Assembly: GCA_026991885.1 (NCBI GenBank)
Contig: JALXAQ010000238.1
Coordinates: 36,232-100,231 of the forward strand
Origin: Thiotrichaceae bacterium
Lineage (GTDB): Bacteria; Pseudomonadota; Gammaproteobacteria; Beggiatoales; Beggiatoaceae
Direction of reading: 5' to 3'
DNA: 64,000 bases
Shown: one piece after another, positions 55,885-64,000 of the stretch
Position numbering within the stretch: the stretch's first letter is position 1
Layout: every line of letters begins with the position of its first letter
The notes under the pieces: generated by a model
The model's database searches: none
The model's input: the letters and a program-made list of their open reading frames with translations, nothing else
Told to the model about the DNA's origin: nothing
Translations under genes and position numbers: made by a program

Positions 55885-55972
55885 CCGTCTCCTTAATAAT
55901 ATTGTTAACTATGTAGGAAAAGTCTCGTGTGGGAACGAGCAGAATCGTTCTGTGCATTAAAGAGATTAAATT

Positions 55973-56713
55973 ATGAGCGAAGATATTAATCCAAATCGCC
56001 GTGAGTTTCTCAAAACCACTGCCGCAGTTGCGGGAGTGACAGTAGTCGCTCCGGGTGTGCTGCTGTATGGCGTTTCTCAGGCAAAGCCCGATGACAAGGC
56101 AGTCAGTTCGGATGTGCGTTGGGGTATGCTAATTGATACGACCAAATGTGCTGAGGGATGCGATGACTGTGTCAATGCTTGTACTGCTGAGCATGGATTG
56201 ACTGAGGACTCCCGTCCCGAAACTAAGGCACACTGGATACGCAAAGTGGGTTTACGTGATAAGCAAACAGGCAGAGAATCTTCTTTGCCTATGCTGTGTC
56301 AGCATTGTGAAAACCCGCCTTGTGTCGATGTTTGTCCCACGGGGGCTTCTTTTAAGCGAGCCGATGGCATCGTTTTGGTAGATAGGCATATTTGTATTGG
56401 CTGCCGTTACTGTATGATGGCTTGTCCTTATAAAGCACGGTCATTTATCCATGAAACTTTGGAAAATCAAAAACCTCATAGCCCGCGTGGTAAAGGCACG
56501 GTAGAAGCTTGTACACTTTGTGTACATCGTGTTGATAGTGGAGGTGAGCCTGCCTGTGTAGAGGCTTGTAGTCAGGCGGATCATAAGGCTATGCTGTTTG
56601 GAGATATGAAGGATCCTAACAGTGAGATTTCCAAAAAATTGTCCGAAGTCAGTAGCATGGCATTGCGGGCTGATATGGGACTGAATCCGGGTGTGCGTTA
56701 TCAAGGGCTGTAA
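55973..56713 (+). CDS. dsrO: DsrO, periplasmic ferredoxin-like subunit
   Basis: A 246-residue protein with a Tat signal (NRREFLKTTAAVAGVTVVAPG). Four cluster-binding groups of the NrfC type follow: CAEGCDDCVNACTAEH, CQHCENPPCVDVCPTG, CIGCRYCMMACPY and CTLCVHRVDSG-CVEAC. DsrO pairs with DsrP. It starts 264 nt after the inserted hypothetical gene and so likely has its own promoter. Confidence 0.96.
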   Translation: MSEDINPNRREFLKTTAAVAGVTVVAPGVLLYGVSQAKPDDKAVSSDVRWGMLIDTTKCAEGCDDCVNACTAEHGLTEDSRPETKAHWIRKVGLRDKQTGRESSLPMLCQHCENPPCVDVCPTGASFKRADGIVLVDRHICIGCRYCMMACPYKARSFIHETLENQKPHSPRGKGTVEACTLCVHRVDSGGEPACVEACSQADHKAMLFGDMKDPNSEISKKLSEVSSMALRADMGLNPGVRYQGL

Positions 56714-56715
56714 TT

Positions 56716-57930
56716 ATGAAAAATGTTACTTATTGCGTTATTGAGGGCAAAAGTCCTGGTTTTTATGGTGGGATAGCTGTATCGCTTCTTTTTATTTTAT
56801 TAGGCTTATTTGCAGCCTATAACATGGAGCATCACGGTCATGCGATCACAGGTATGACTAATCAGATTGTGTGGGGGATGCCACATATTTTTGCGATTTT
56901 TTTGATTGTAGCGGCTTCGGGTGTGCTGAATGTAGCGTCCATCAGTTCCGTCTTTCGCAAGGTCTTTTATAATCCCCTGGCTCGCTTATCTGCTTTACTT
57001 GCCATCACTTTGCTGATTGGGGGGTTGTCTGTTTTAGTGTTGGATTTAGGTCGCCCAGATCGCCTTATAATTGCTATGACCTATTATAATTTTAAGTCCA
57101 TTTTTGCGTGGAATATTTTATTATATAATGGGTTTATAATCATTTGCGCCATCTATTTGTGGTTTATGATGGAGCGGCGTATGCAGCGTTATTATCCGAT
57201 AGCCGGTTTGATTGCCTTTATCTGGCGCTTGATACTCACAACGGGTACTGGCTCAATTTTTGGTTTTTTGGTAGCCCGCGAAGCTTATCAGACGGCAATT
57301 ATGGCACCTCTGTTTATTGCCCTTTCTTTATCTTTGGGACTTGCGATATTCTTAATCGCCTTGCTCATTGATTGTTGGGAGACGCACTGCGCGTTGGGAG
57401 AAGGTGTACTACAGCGACCCAAAACTTTATTAGGAGTACTGATTGGGGCAGTGTTTTATTTTGTGCTGGTTTATCATATCAGTCATTTGTATTTCACGGG
57501 TCGTCATGGTGTTGAATATTTTATTTTGGCAGGTGGTGGTATTTATACGGTACTCTTTTGGGGTGGCTATCTCTTTTTAGGGACTATATTGCCGTTGCTG
57601 CTGCTTTACCATGATAAATTTACTCGCAGCCGTGCTAGTATTGCGGCGGCATCTATATTGACGTTAATAGGTGGATTTTCCTTATTATATGTCATTATCA
57701 TTGGTGGACAGGCTTATCCGTTAGAGATTTTCCCGGGTATGGAAGTCACTTCATCGGGCTTTTTTGATGATTCTCCCGTACATCCTTATACGCCGAGTGG
57801 ATGGGAAATTATGTTAGGGCTCAGTGGTATTGCCATTTCGGCTTTGTTGACCGTATTGGCTTTGAGAATTATGCCTTTTATGCCCCGTAGTTTGGCTGAT
57901 AGCGATATTGATGAGACTTTTAAGAATTGA
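56716..57930 (+). CDS. dsrP: DsrP, NrfD-family membrane subunit
   Basis: A 404-residue integral membrane protein with about ten TM segments (for example GGIAVSLLFILLGLFAAY, LIGGLSVLVLDLGRPDRL). The LDLGRPDR motif is characteristic of NrfD/PsrC quinol-interacting proteins. It starts 2 nt after dsrO. Confidence 0.96.
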   Translation: MKNVTYCVIEGKSPGFYGGIAVSLLFILLGLFAAYNMEHHGHAITGMTNQIVWGMPHIFAIFLIVAASGVLNVASISSVFRKVFYNPLARLSALLAITLLIGGLSVLVLDLGRPDRLIIAMTYYNFKSIFAWNILLYNGFIIICAIYLWFMMERRMQRYYPIAGLIAFIWRLILTTGTGSIFGFLVAREAYQTAIMAPLFIALSLSLGLAIFLIALLIDCWETHCALGEGVLQRPKTLLGVLIGAVFYFVLVYHISHLYFTGRHGVEYFILAGGGIYTVLFWGGYLFLGTILPLLLLYHDKFTRSRASIAAASILTLIGGFSLLYVIIIGGQAYPLEIFPGMEVTSSGFFDDSPVHPYTPSGWEIMLGLSGIAISALLTVLALRIMPFMPRSLADSDIDETFKN

Positions 57931-57954
57931 CGCGATGTTTTGAGCGTGTTTTAT

Positions 57955-57984
57955 TTGGACGTCCAAGATAAATCTTGGACTCCA
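57955..57984. repeat. GTCCAAG-family palindrome
   Basis: Core GTCCAAGATAAATCTTGGAC followed by TCCACTCCCC; 25 nt after dsrP. A run of C residues follows at 58002-58010. Confidence 0.9.
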
Positions 57985-58024
57985 CTCCCCCCTTATATCC
58001 CCCCCCCCTATTGAGGTCATTAAC

Positions 58025-59011
58025 ATGTTGACGACGACATTCTATGAAGAACATCCTTTTGCTCAATATGTTCGTATTTTAGGCAAAGGTAAAAATGGTT
58101 CTCGCCCTTTGACGCAAGATGAAGCCTATTCAGCCATGCGTATGATTATGGCTGATGAAGTTGAGCCAGTACAGTTAGGGGCTTTTATGATGTTGATGCG
58201 CGTCAAAGAGGAATCCCGTGAAGAATTAGCTGGATTTATTCAGGCGGTGCGTGATTCTTTCAAGTTACCAACGGGCATGGTTGATTTAGATTGGTCTTCT
58301 TATGCGGGTAAGCGCCGTCATTTGCCTTGGTTTATTTTGTCTAGCTTGTTGTTGGCAGAAAATGGCATTAGGGTATTTATGCACGGTACGAGGGGACATA
58401 CTAACGGGCGCATTTATACTCAAGATGTATTATCGTATTTAGGCATTAAATATGCGGAGTCATTTGAAGAGGCGGCGGAACAGATTAAAGAAAAAAATTT
58501 TAGTTATTTGCCACTACAATACCTTTGTCCCAAATTACATGAAATTATTGAACTCCGCCCCCTCATGGGTTTGCGTTCTCCCGTCCACACCTTAGCTCGT
58601 ATGCTTAATCCCTTTGATGCGCCTTATATGATCCAAGGGATTTTCCACCCAGGTTATCGTCCAGTTCATCAAGAGGCGGCATTATTAGTTAATCAACCCC
58701 ATTTAGCGGTGATAAAAGGTGAGGGGGGTGAGATTGAGCGTAATCCTGATATAGATTGTTTAGTACAAAGTGTGCATAATGGCGAATTGTCTGATGAAAT
58801 ATGGCCACCTTTGTTCAATAAACGGCATGTTAAAGATGAAAAGTTGGAGCCGCAACGTTTGTCAGCTTTGTGGCGTGGTGAGATTGAGGATGAATTTGGC
58901 GAGGGGGCGGTGGTCGGTACAGCCGCGATTGCTTTGAAATTGATGGGGAAAGCGGCGAGTATTGATGAGGCGCAGGGAATGGCGCGGCAGATGTGGATAA
59001 ATAGGCGGTGA
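58025..59011 (+). CDS. TrpD2/YbiB-like glycosyltransferase-family-3 protein
   Basis: A 328-residue protein similar to anthranilate phosphoribosyltransferase. The N-terminal helical domain (LTQDEAYSAMRMIMADEVEPVQLGAF) and the barrel (LDWSSYAGKRRHLPWFILSSLLLAENG, HGTRGHTNGR) are recognisable, but catalytic TrpD motifs are diverged. YbiB-type proteins bind DNA or RNA and lack trp activity. It is not a usual dsr-cluster gene. It is spaced 3 nt from the OmpA-like gene. Confidence 0.85.
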   Translation: MLTTTFYEEHPFAQYVRILGKGKNGSRPLTQDEAYSAMRMIMADEVEPVQLGAFMMLMRVKEESREELAGFIQAVRDSFKLPTGMVDLDWSSYAGKRRHLPWFILSSLLLAENGIRVFMHGTRGHTNGRIYTQDVLSYLGIKYAESFEEAAEQIKEKNFSYLPLQYLCPKLHEIIELRPLMGLRSPVHTLARMLNPFDAPYMIQGIFHPGYRPVHQEAALLVNQPHLAVIKGEGGEIERNPDIDCLVQSVHNGELSDEIWPPLFNKRHVKDEKLEPQRLSALWRGEIEDEFGEGAVVGTAAIALKLMGKAASIDEAQGMARQMWINRR

Positions 59012-59014
59012 TAT

Positions 59015-59512
59015 ATGAAAAAAATGAATTTTCCTGAATTAACAAAAACTTTGACAATGCTCATGGTGATGACGGGACTGAGTGTGGCATGTGCCGTGGT
59101 AAAAGAACCGCCAAGGCTGCCTATCGTCGCTGTCCCTTTACTCCCTGAGCCGCCAGCAGAGACAGTGTCTAGTTTGCAATTAGTGCTAGAAACGGTGCTA
59201 TTTGAGTTTGATAAAGCCGCTTTGTTGCCCGAAGGTTTGTTGAAAGTAGAAGAATTTTCCAAAATTATTCAAAAACATGCGCCTCAGACGGTCGTTGTAG
59301 CAGGACATACTGATAGTATTGGTGAGGAAAGCTATAATCTTGCTCTTTCAGAACGTCGTGCTTATACGGTGCGCGATGCGTTGATAGCAAACGGTATTAA
59401 TCCAGATCGTTTGATTATAAAAGCTTTTGGTGAAAATAAGCCAATCACTAGCAACGCGACTAAAGAGGGGCAACAGCAAAATCGCCGGGTAGAAGTGACG
59501 ATTTTAAATTAA
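59015..59512 (+). CDS. OmpA-family lipoprotein (peptidoglycan-associated)
   Basis: A 165-residue protein. The signal peptide ends at LSVAC (lipobox, Cys about 25). The OmpA C-terminal domain occupies about 60-165: VLFEFDKAALLPEG, VVAGHTDSIGEESYNLALSERRAYTVRDAL and GQQQNRRVEVTI, with the diaminopimelate-binding Asp and Arg. It probably anchors the outer membrane to peptidoglycan. It overlaps no neighbour but follows the TrpD2-like gene closely. Confidence 0.9.
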   Translation: MKKMNFPELTKTLTMLMVMTGLSVACAVVKEPPRLPIVAVPLLPEPPAETVSSLQLVLETVLFEFDKAALLPEGLLKVEEFSKIIQKHAPQTVVVAGHTDSIGEESYNLALSERRAYTVRDALIANGINPDRLIIKAFGENKPITSNATKEGQQQNRRVEVTILN

Positions 59513-59642
59513 GGTATTGATAATTAAGTTAAATTTTCGTTTGGTTTCGGGAAATCGCTCCGCTCATTCCCGAAACAACTAAATGTTTTTTTTTTGACAT
59601 TTTTACAACTTCTTGTTGATCATTACCAAAAATTTTCCTGAC

Positions 59643-61001
59643 ATGTCCCATTTTCTTATCTCAGCCGCCCATAAATCTTCGGGTAAAACCACTATTTCTC
59701 TTGGACTATGTGCTGCATTCAAAGCGCGTGGTTTGCTTGTCCAAGCTTTTAAAAAAGGACCTGATTATATTGATCCGTTGTGGCTCACTCAAGCGGCTCA
59801 GCGTCCCTGTTATAATCTTGATTTTTATACAATGAGTTCTCCTGAAATTAGGGACAGTGTTGTACAGTATAGTCAAGGTGTTGACATCAGCATTATTGAA
59901 GGTAATAAAGGTTTGTATGATGGGATGGATGTTGAAGGAAGTAATAGTAATGCCGCTTTGGCGCGTTTGTTAAGTGTGCCAGTTGTGCTGGTGCTTGATA
60001 CGCAGGGAATGACGCGGGGGGTTGCGCCCCTGGTATTGGGTTATCAGTCCTTTGATAAGCATATTAAGTTTGCGGGAGTGATCCTTAATAAGGTGGGTGG
60101 TGCTCGACATGAGGGTAAATTGCGAGAGTCGATGGAATATCATACAGATGTGCCGGTTATTGGGGCGGTGCAACGTGATTCTCGTTTGGTTATTGAGGAA
60201 CGGCATTTGGGTTTGATGCCGAGTAATGAGGAATCGCTCGCACGGGATAAGATTAATACGATTGCTGAGTTGATTGCGGAGCAAGTTGATCTTGATCTAT
60301 TACTCAAGCTGACCGAAACGGGTGCTCGGGCAAAAGGGGAGAGGGTAAAAGATCATTGTCCGCCGGATATTAAAATTGGCGTTGTGCGTGATGCGGCTTT
60401 TGGTTTTTATTATGCGAGTGATTTAGAGGCTTTAGAGGCGGCAGGGGCAGAGTTGGTATTTATTGATGCTTTGCACGATTCGCAGTTGCCAGCGGTGGAT
60501 GGCTTGTTTATTGGTGGTGGCTTTCCTGAGACAAAAATGGAAATCTTGTCTAATAATCAGCGTTTAAAAAAAGATATCCGCGATGCGATTGAACGAGCGA
60601 TGCCGGTTTATGCAGAATGTGGGGGCTTGATGTATTTGTCGCGTCATTTGACATGGCAAGGCAAAACTTGTGAAATGGTGGGAGCATTGCCATTTGATAC
60701 GGTGATGGAGGTGCGTCCGCAAGGGCGTGGTTATGTTCATTTGCGCGAAACGGGAAACGGGTTATGGCTTGGGCAACCGGCTGAGTTTTATGCTCATGAG
60801 TTTCATTATTCTAGGGTCATTAATTTGCCTTCTCACTTGAAGTTTGCTTATCACGTTTTGCGTGGGACTGGTTTAGATGGTCGCCATGATGGGGTAATTT
60901 ATAAAAATACCTTAGCCAGTTATGTCCATTTGCGGGATGTTGAAAAAAATCGTTGGACTCAACGCTTTGTTGATTTTGTTCGCAGCCAGAAAAATCAGTA
61001 G
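59643..61001 (+). CDS. dsrN: DsrN, sirohaem amidase (CobB/CbiA-like)
   Basis: A 452-residue protein; ATG 59643 begins MSHFLISAAHKSSGKTTISLGL. The nucleotide loop is SGKTT, IIEGNKGLYDGMD is the CbiA motif, and the class I glutamine amidotransferase domain has the nucleophile region MPVYAECGGLMYL. In sulfur oxidisers DsrN amidates sirohaem for DsrAB. dsrR and dsrS are not seen after it. A terminator follows. Confidence 0.93.
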   Translation: MSHFLISAAHKSSGKTTISLGLCAAFKARGLLVQAFKKGPDYIDPLWLTQAAQRPCYNLDFYTMSSPEIRDSVVQYSQGVDISIIEGNKGLYDGMDVEGSNSNAALARLLSVPVVLVLDTQGMTRGVAPLVLGYQSFDKHIKFAGVILNKVGGARHEGKLRESMEYHTDVPVIGAVQRDSRLVIEERHLGLMPSNEESLARDKINTIAELIAEQVDLDLLLKLTETGARAKGERVKDHCPPDIKIGVVRDAAFGFYYASDLEALEAAGAELVFIDALHDSQLPAVDGLFIGGGFPETKMEILSNNQRLKKDIRDAIERAMPVYAECGGLMYLSRHLTWQGKTCEMVGALPFDTVMEVRPQGRGYVHLRETGNGLWLGQPAEFYAHEFHYSRVINLPSHLKFAYHVLRGTGLDGRHDGVIYKNTLASYVHLRDVEKNRWTQRFVDFVRSQKNQ

Positions 61002-61007
61002 CAATCT

Positions 61008-61043
61008 AAAAATCCTAGTTCGATAAGAAATAGGATTTTTTAA
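61008..61043. terminator. Bidirectional rho-independent terminator
   Basis: AAAAATCCTA / TAGGATTTTT with flanking A and T runs, between convergent dsrN and the duplicated-domain gene. Nearly the same sequence as the terminator at 2209-2243. Confidence 0.85.
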
Positions 61044-61055
61044 ATCGCCTTGAGA

Positions 61056-62120
61056 TCATCTTGCAAATAGTAAATTCAGCCACAAAGCCACTTTTTTAAA
61101 ACTCACATTTTTATTGCCATCTTCGTTGAGAAGGCGATTGGGTAGGTTTGTTTCAAATCCTAAATGATAAATGCCATCAGCCACGCGATTGATCGCATTT
61201 TTGCCGAAAAGCTTAGTTTTGGCACCATCGCTTTGCACCAGGTGAAATCCTGTTTCTTCACCCTCTTCATCGTCTCCGTGAAGTTCTGCCCATATTTCGC
61301 GGTGATTGGCAACAATATACACGTTCAATTGACGCACATCATCGGGGCTGATGTCTCCATCGTTTGCGACACCAGTGACTTGAATGGCTTCAATGATGAT
61401 GTGATTCATCGCATCTGCGGCTGCTGAACCTTCGCGGATATCACCAGTGGAAATGCGCTTTTGGAGCCTTGCATCGGTGTAAATAATATCAATAATTTGA
61501 TCCAAACCGGTGCCGGTGGTGCCAATGACTTCCTTAATATCGGTATTTTTGAGAAAATCACTGTCTTGGGCAAGCAAGCTGTCAAGCCATAAACCCACTT
61601 TTTTGAAAGTGGCGTTTTTATTGCCATCTTCGTTGAGAAGGCGATTTCTTCGGTGCGTTTCAAACCCCAAATGATAAATACTGTCAGCCACGCGATTTAT
61701 CGCATTTTTGCCAAAAAGCTTAGTTTTGGCGCCATCATTTTGGACCAGGTGAAATCCAGTTTCTTCACCCTCTTCATCGTCTCCGTGTAATACAACCCAT
61801 TCGTCGTGATAGTTTTGGAAAATATAATCATTCAACTCTCGGGTATCCGCTGTTGAAATCGTTTTGTCGTTGGCTACACCGGTATTGATAATCGCTTCGA
61901 TGATGATTTGGTTCATCGTATCCGCCGCAACGGCGGCTTCATAGATTTCGTCGATTGGAACTCTTTTTTGAAGCCCAGGATCAGTTAGAATAATTTCTAC
62001 AATTTGATCCAAACCCGTCGATGTGGTGGCAATGCCAACCGCGTTTGAATTTGAAGTACTCAAAAAAGCAACGACAAAAAGAACAACTGTCAGTTTCGTT
62101 TTACCTATTTTATTAATCAT
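61056..62120 (-). CDS. Secreted protein with two tandem copies of an EF-hand-like, HGDDEEGEETGFH domain
   Basis: A 354-residue protein. A signal peptide (1-28) is followed by two similar units of about 155 residues (about 32-190 and 198-354). Each has TGLDQI, DP/ARLQKRI, a His/Asp-rich HGDDEEGEETGFHLVQ, GAKTKLFGKNAINRVAD, IYHLGFET and LLNEDGNKN. The NEDGN-type and VANDKTIS/VANDGDIS segments look like Ca-binding loops. Similar modules occur beside bacterial peroxidase or hemolysin-type domains; I do not know a defined function. Confidence 0.75.
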   Translation of the reverse strand: MINKIGKTKLTVVLFVVAFLSTSNSNAVGIATTSTGLDQIVEIILTDPGLQKRVPIDEIYEAAVAADTMNQIIIEAIINTGVANDKTISTADTRELNDYIFQNYHDEWVVLHGDDEEGEETGFHLVQNDGAKTKLFGKNAINRVADSIYHLGFETHRRNRLLNEDGNKNATFKKVGLWLDSLLAQDSDFLKNTDIKEVIGTTGTGLDQIIDIIYTDARLQKRISTGDIREGSAAADAMNHIIIEAIQVTGVANDGDISPDDVRQLNVYIVANHREIWAELHGDDEEGEETGFHLVQSDGAKTKLFGKNAINRVADGIYHLGFETNLPNRLLNEDGNKNVSFKKVALWLNLLFAR

Positions 62121-62280
62121 AATAGCCTACTTTTAGTTTTTAATCTTGAACTCCAAAATACCACAAGATTTTTGCACAGGTACTTTAATACTGACGAAAG
62201 GTTGTATTTGACTGATGAACGGTAATAACTTGAACATTGAGTCATTTAAGAGCCATTAAACCCAAGTCAAATAAATCAAT

Positions 62281-63531
62281 ATGATAATAATACAAGGACT
62301 TTTTGGAATATTTGCCATACTTTTGATAGCCTACGCCTTTAGTGAGGCAAGAAAAGCTATCTTATTTAAACCCCTTATTATAGCCATTTTCATTCATGCC
62401 ATACTTGCCATTATTTTTCTAAAATTACCCGTTTTTAAAGAGTTTTTTTTATTACTCAATCAACTGGTACGGGCGTTAGAAACGGCTACCACCACCGGCA
62501 CGAGTTTTGTCTTTGGCTATTTAGGGGGCGGCGAGGCACCTTTTGAAATCGAAACGGGAAAAGAGGGACAGATGTTTCTCCTTGCCTTTAAAGCCCTGCC
62601 CCTGGTTTTAGTCATGAGTGCCTTGTCGTATATTCTTTATTACTATCGCGTTTTACCCGCAATCGTCAAATCTTTCTCCTATTTACTGCAAAAAACGTTA
62701 AATGTCAGTGGCTCAGTCGGATTGAGTGTGGCAGCCAATGCTTTTATCGGTATGGTAGAATCTCCTTTATTAATAAGACCTTATCTCAAAAAGATGACGC
62801 GGGGCGAGATTTTCTCCGTCATGGTGGCGGGCATGTCAACCATTGCTGGCAGCGTCATGATTTTATATGCCAACATTTTATCCAGCAAAGTGCCTGACGC
62901 GATGGGGCATATTTTAACCGCTTCGGTTTTAAATGTTATTTCGACTTTAATCATCTCCATGTTGATGATTCCTCATCAAAATGATTTGCAAACCGAAAAA
63001 ATAAAATTACCCAAAATGGCTGATAGTGCGATGGATGCCATTGTAAAAGGGACGAGTGATGGCGTTAAGTTATTGATTAATATTATTGCTATGCTGATCG
63101 TGTTGGTTGCACTGGTGAGCTTAATTAATCAGGGATTGCATTTTTTACCTGAATTTAATAATCAGCCTATTACCTTGCAACGTATTTTGGGTGTGATAAT
63201 GGCACCACTGACGTTTTTCATCGGCATTCCCTATTCAGAAATTTTGACAACTGGCTCACTGATGGGAACAAAGGTTGTTTTAAATGAGTTGATTGCTTAT
63301 ATAGATTTATTAAATTTACCCGCAGACGCTTTACAAGATCGGAGCAAAATCATTATGACTTATGCCTTATGTGGTTTTGCCAATATCGGTAGCCTTGGCA
63401 TTATGATAGGTGGGATGACGGCTATGTCGCCGGAAAAAAGAGATGAGATTATTTCTTTGGGCGTGAAATCGGTTTTTGCTGGCGTTTTGGCAACGTGTTT
63501 TACAGCGGCGGTGGTGGGGTTAATTATTTAA
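62281..63531 (+). CDS. NupC-family concentrative nucleoside transporter
   Basis: A 416-residue membrane protein with about ten helices. FVFGYLGGGEAPFE is the substrate loop, and SVAANAFIGMVESPLLIRPYL and VMVAGMSTIAGSVMILYA are conserved CNT motifs. CALCGFANIGSLGIMIGG resembles the conserved C-terminal region. It imports nucleosides with sodium or protons. The exact nucleoside is unknown. It starts at ATG 62281. Confidence 0.92.
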   Translation: MIIIQGLFGIFAILLIAYAFSEARKAILFKPLIIAIFIHAILAIIFLKLPVFKEFFLLLNQLVRALETATTTGTSFVFGYLGGGEAPFEIETGKEGQMFLLAFKALPLVLVMSALSYILYYYRVLPAIVKSFSYLLQKTLNVSGSVGLSVAANAFIGMVESPLLIRPYLKKMTRGEIFSVMVAGMSTIAGSVMILYANILSSKVPDAMGHILTASVLNVISTLIISMLMIPHQNDLQTEKIKLPKMADSAMDAIVKGTSDGVKLLINIIAMLIVLVALVSLINQGLHFLPEFNNQPITLQRILGVIMAPLTFFIGIPYSEILTTGSLMGTKVVLNELIAYIDLLNLPADALQDRSKIIMTYALCGFANIGSLGIMIGGMTAMSPEKRDEIISLGVKSVFAGVLATCFTAAVVGLII

Positions 63532-63539
63532 TTCGTAAT

Positions 63540-63575
63540 AGGAGTCCAAGATTTATCTTGGACTCCTCTAAACTG
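63540..63575. repeat. GTCCAAG-family palindrome (extended)
   Basis: Core GTCCAAGATTTATCTTGGAC is followed by TCCTCTAAACTGAAAT, the best match to the full extended unit seen inverted at 40722-40757. Confidence 0.9.
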
Positions 63576-63679
63576 AAATACTAGACTTTTACTTGAAAAG
63601 GCATCAAGACATCAGATTCAGAGCTGATGAATGTGCTATAATCCAGACATGTATTCAGGCAAACATGAGGAGTTCAGTA

Positions 63680-63946
63680 GTGTCACTGCAAATGATAAAA
63701 CACAAATTAATCAATGAAATTGACCTAATACCTGATGAAAAACTTTTAGAAGTATATCATTTTATCCACTATTTCAGGCTAGGTACTCAAAAAGTAGAAA
63801 CTAAAAGCAAAAAGAATTTATTGTCTTATTCAGGATCGTGGAAAAAAATGGATGCTGAAGTATTCGATGATTATATGTTAGATATAGTAAAACGCCGTAG
63901 AGAAGCTTTCAGTGATAGGAGAAATAATGAAACAAGCACTGATTGA
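63680..63946 (+). CDS. Small antitoxin-like protein (DUF2281-like)
   Basis: About 88 residues from GTG 63680, preceded by GAGGAG at 63667-63672. The motif INEIDLIPDEKLLEVYHFIHYF is typical of DUF2281-type antitoxins, and the C-terminus is basic with Ser-Asp-Arg. It overlaps the PIN gene by 20 nt. An ATG at 63692 is also possible. Confidence 0.75.
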   Translation: MSLQMIKHKLINEIDLIPDEKLLEVYHFIHYFRLGTQKVETKSKKNLLSYSGSWKKMDAEVFDDYMLDIVKRRREAFSDRRNNETSTD

Positions 63947-64000
63947 TACTGATATTTTATCTATGTTTTTCAAAGGAAACAAAAAAGTCAAACAAAATTT
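63927..64000 (+). CDS. VapC-like PIN-domain toxin, N-terminal fragment (truncated by window end)
   Basis: KQALIDTDILSMFFKGN holds the first PIN Asp (LIDTDILS) of VapC. The reading frame runs off the window. It overlaps the antitoxin-like gene, completing a type II toxin-antitoxin pair. Confidence 0.75.
   Translation, partial: MKQALIDTDILSMFFKGNKKVKQN

Overview
The window is a chromosomal segment of a sulfur-oxidising gammaproteobacterium. The core is a reverse dissimilatory sulfite reductase (rDSR) cluster at 44.5-61.0 kb: dsrA, B, E, F, H, C, M, K, L, J, then O, P and N. It carries the DsrEFH and DsrL markers of the oxidative pathway. The low-GC sequence, the many dispersed palindromes, the decayed toxin-antitoxin genes and the intron point to the Beggiatoa/Thioploca/Thiomargarita group (Thiotrichales). 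That placement is an inference; no rRNA gene is present.

The most striking feature is in dsrA. The gene is split by an 813-nt insertion (45167-45979) with the hallmarks of a group I self-splicing intron. There is a P1 helix with a U.G pair at the 5' splice site, recognisable P, Q, R and S core elements, a perfect 6-bp P7, P2/P8/P9 hairpins and a terminal G. Removing it restores a 418-codon dsrA and rebuilds the conserved HRPALPYKFK stretch. The intron lies between the two halves of the siroheme-[4Fe-4S] cysteine set and carries an HNH homing-endonuclease ORF.

Layout. 1-2.2 kb: C-terminal part of a secreted M36 (fungalysin-like) metalloprotease with seven 43-residue repeats. 2.3-7.1 kb (minus): SanA-like protein, CapD-type epimerase/dehydratase, a membrane protein, DsbA-like oxidoreductase and cytochrome c4. 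7.3-8.6 kb: cyclic-nucleotide-binding protein with a catalytically dead C39 domain. 9.2-12.3 kb (minus): two phosphohexomutases. 12.4-17.4 kb (plus): HigBA-like toxin-antitoxin pair, lolC-lolD, aat, bpt, folD. 17.4-20.2 kb: GAF/HD-GYP protein, UPF0175/PIN pair and tRNA-Ser(CGA). 20.2-27.6 kb: ald, trpC, a broken Uma2 gene, pgl-zwf, gcvR-like, coq7 and a TorF-like porin. 27.8-36 kb: MBL hydrolase, cytochrome c, FadL-like porin, xseA-xseB and a large ClpB-like AAA+ protein. 36-40.7 kb: gene remnants, mlaD-C-B, an ABC-2 exporter, a TacAT remnant and a DEDDh exonuclease. 40.7-43.7 kb (minus): pntA-pntB. 44.5-61 kb: dsr cluster. 61-64 kb: duplicated-domain secreted protein, a NupC-type transporter and a Phd/VapC-like pair cut by the window end.

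The dsr cluster is not contiguous. A lysine-rich-linker protein of unknown function and repeat DNA separate dsrJ from dsrO. A TrpD2-like gene and an OmpA-like lipoprotein gene separate dsrP from dsrN. At least six families of short palindromic repeats occupy the intergenic space. In the commonest (about 16 copies) stem changes are compensatory, so the hairpin itself appears to be conserved. All functional calls were made by reading the sequence; no database search was run.
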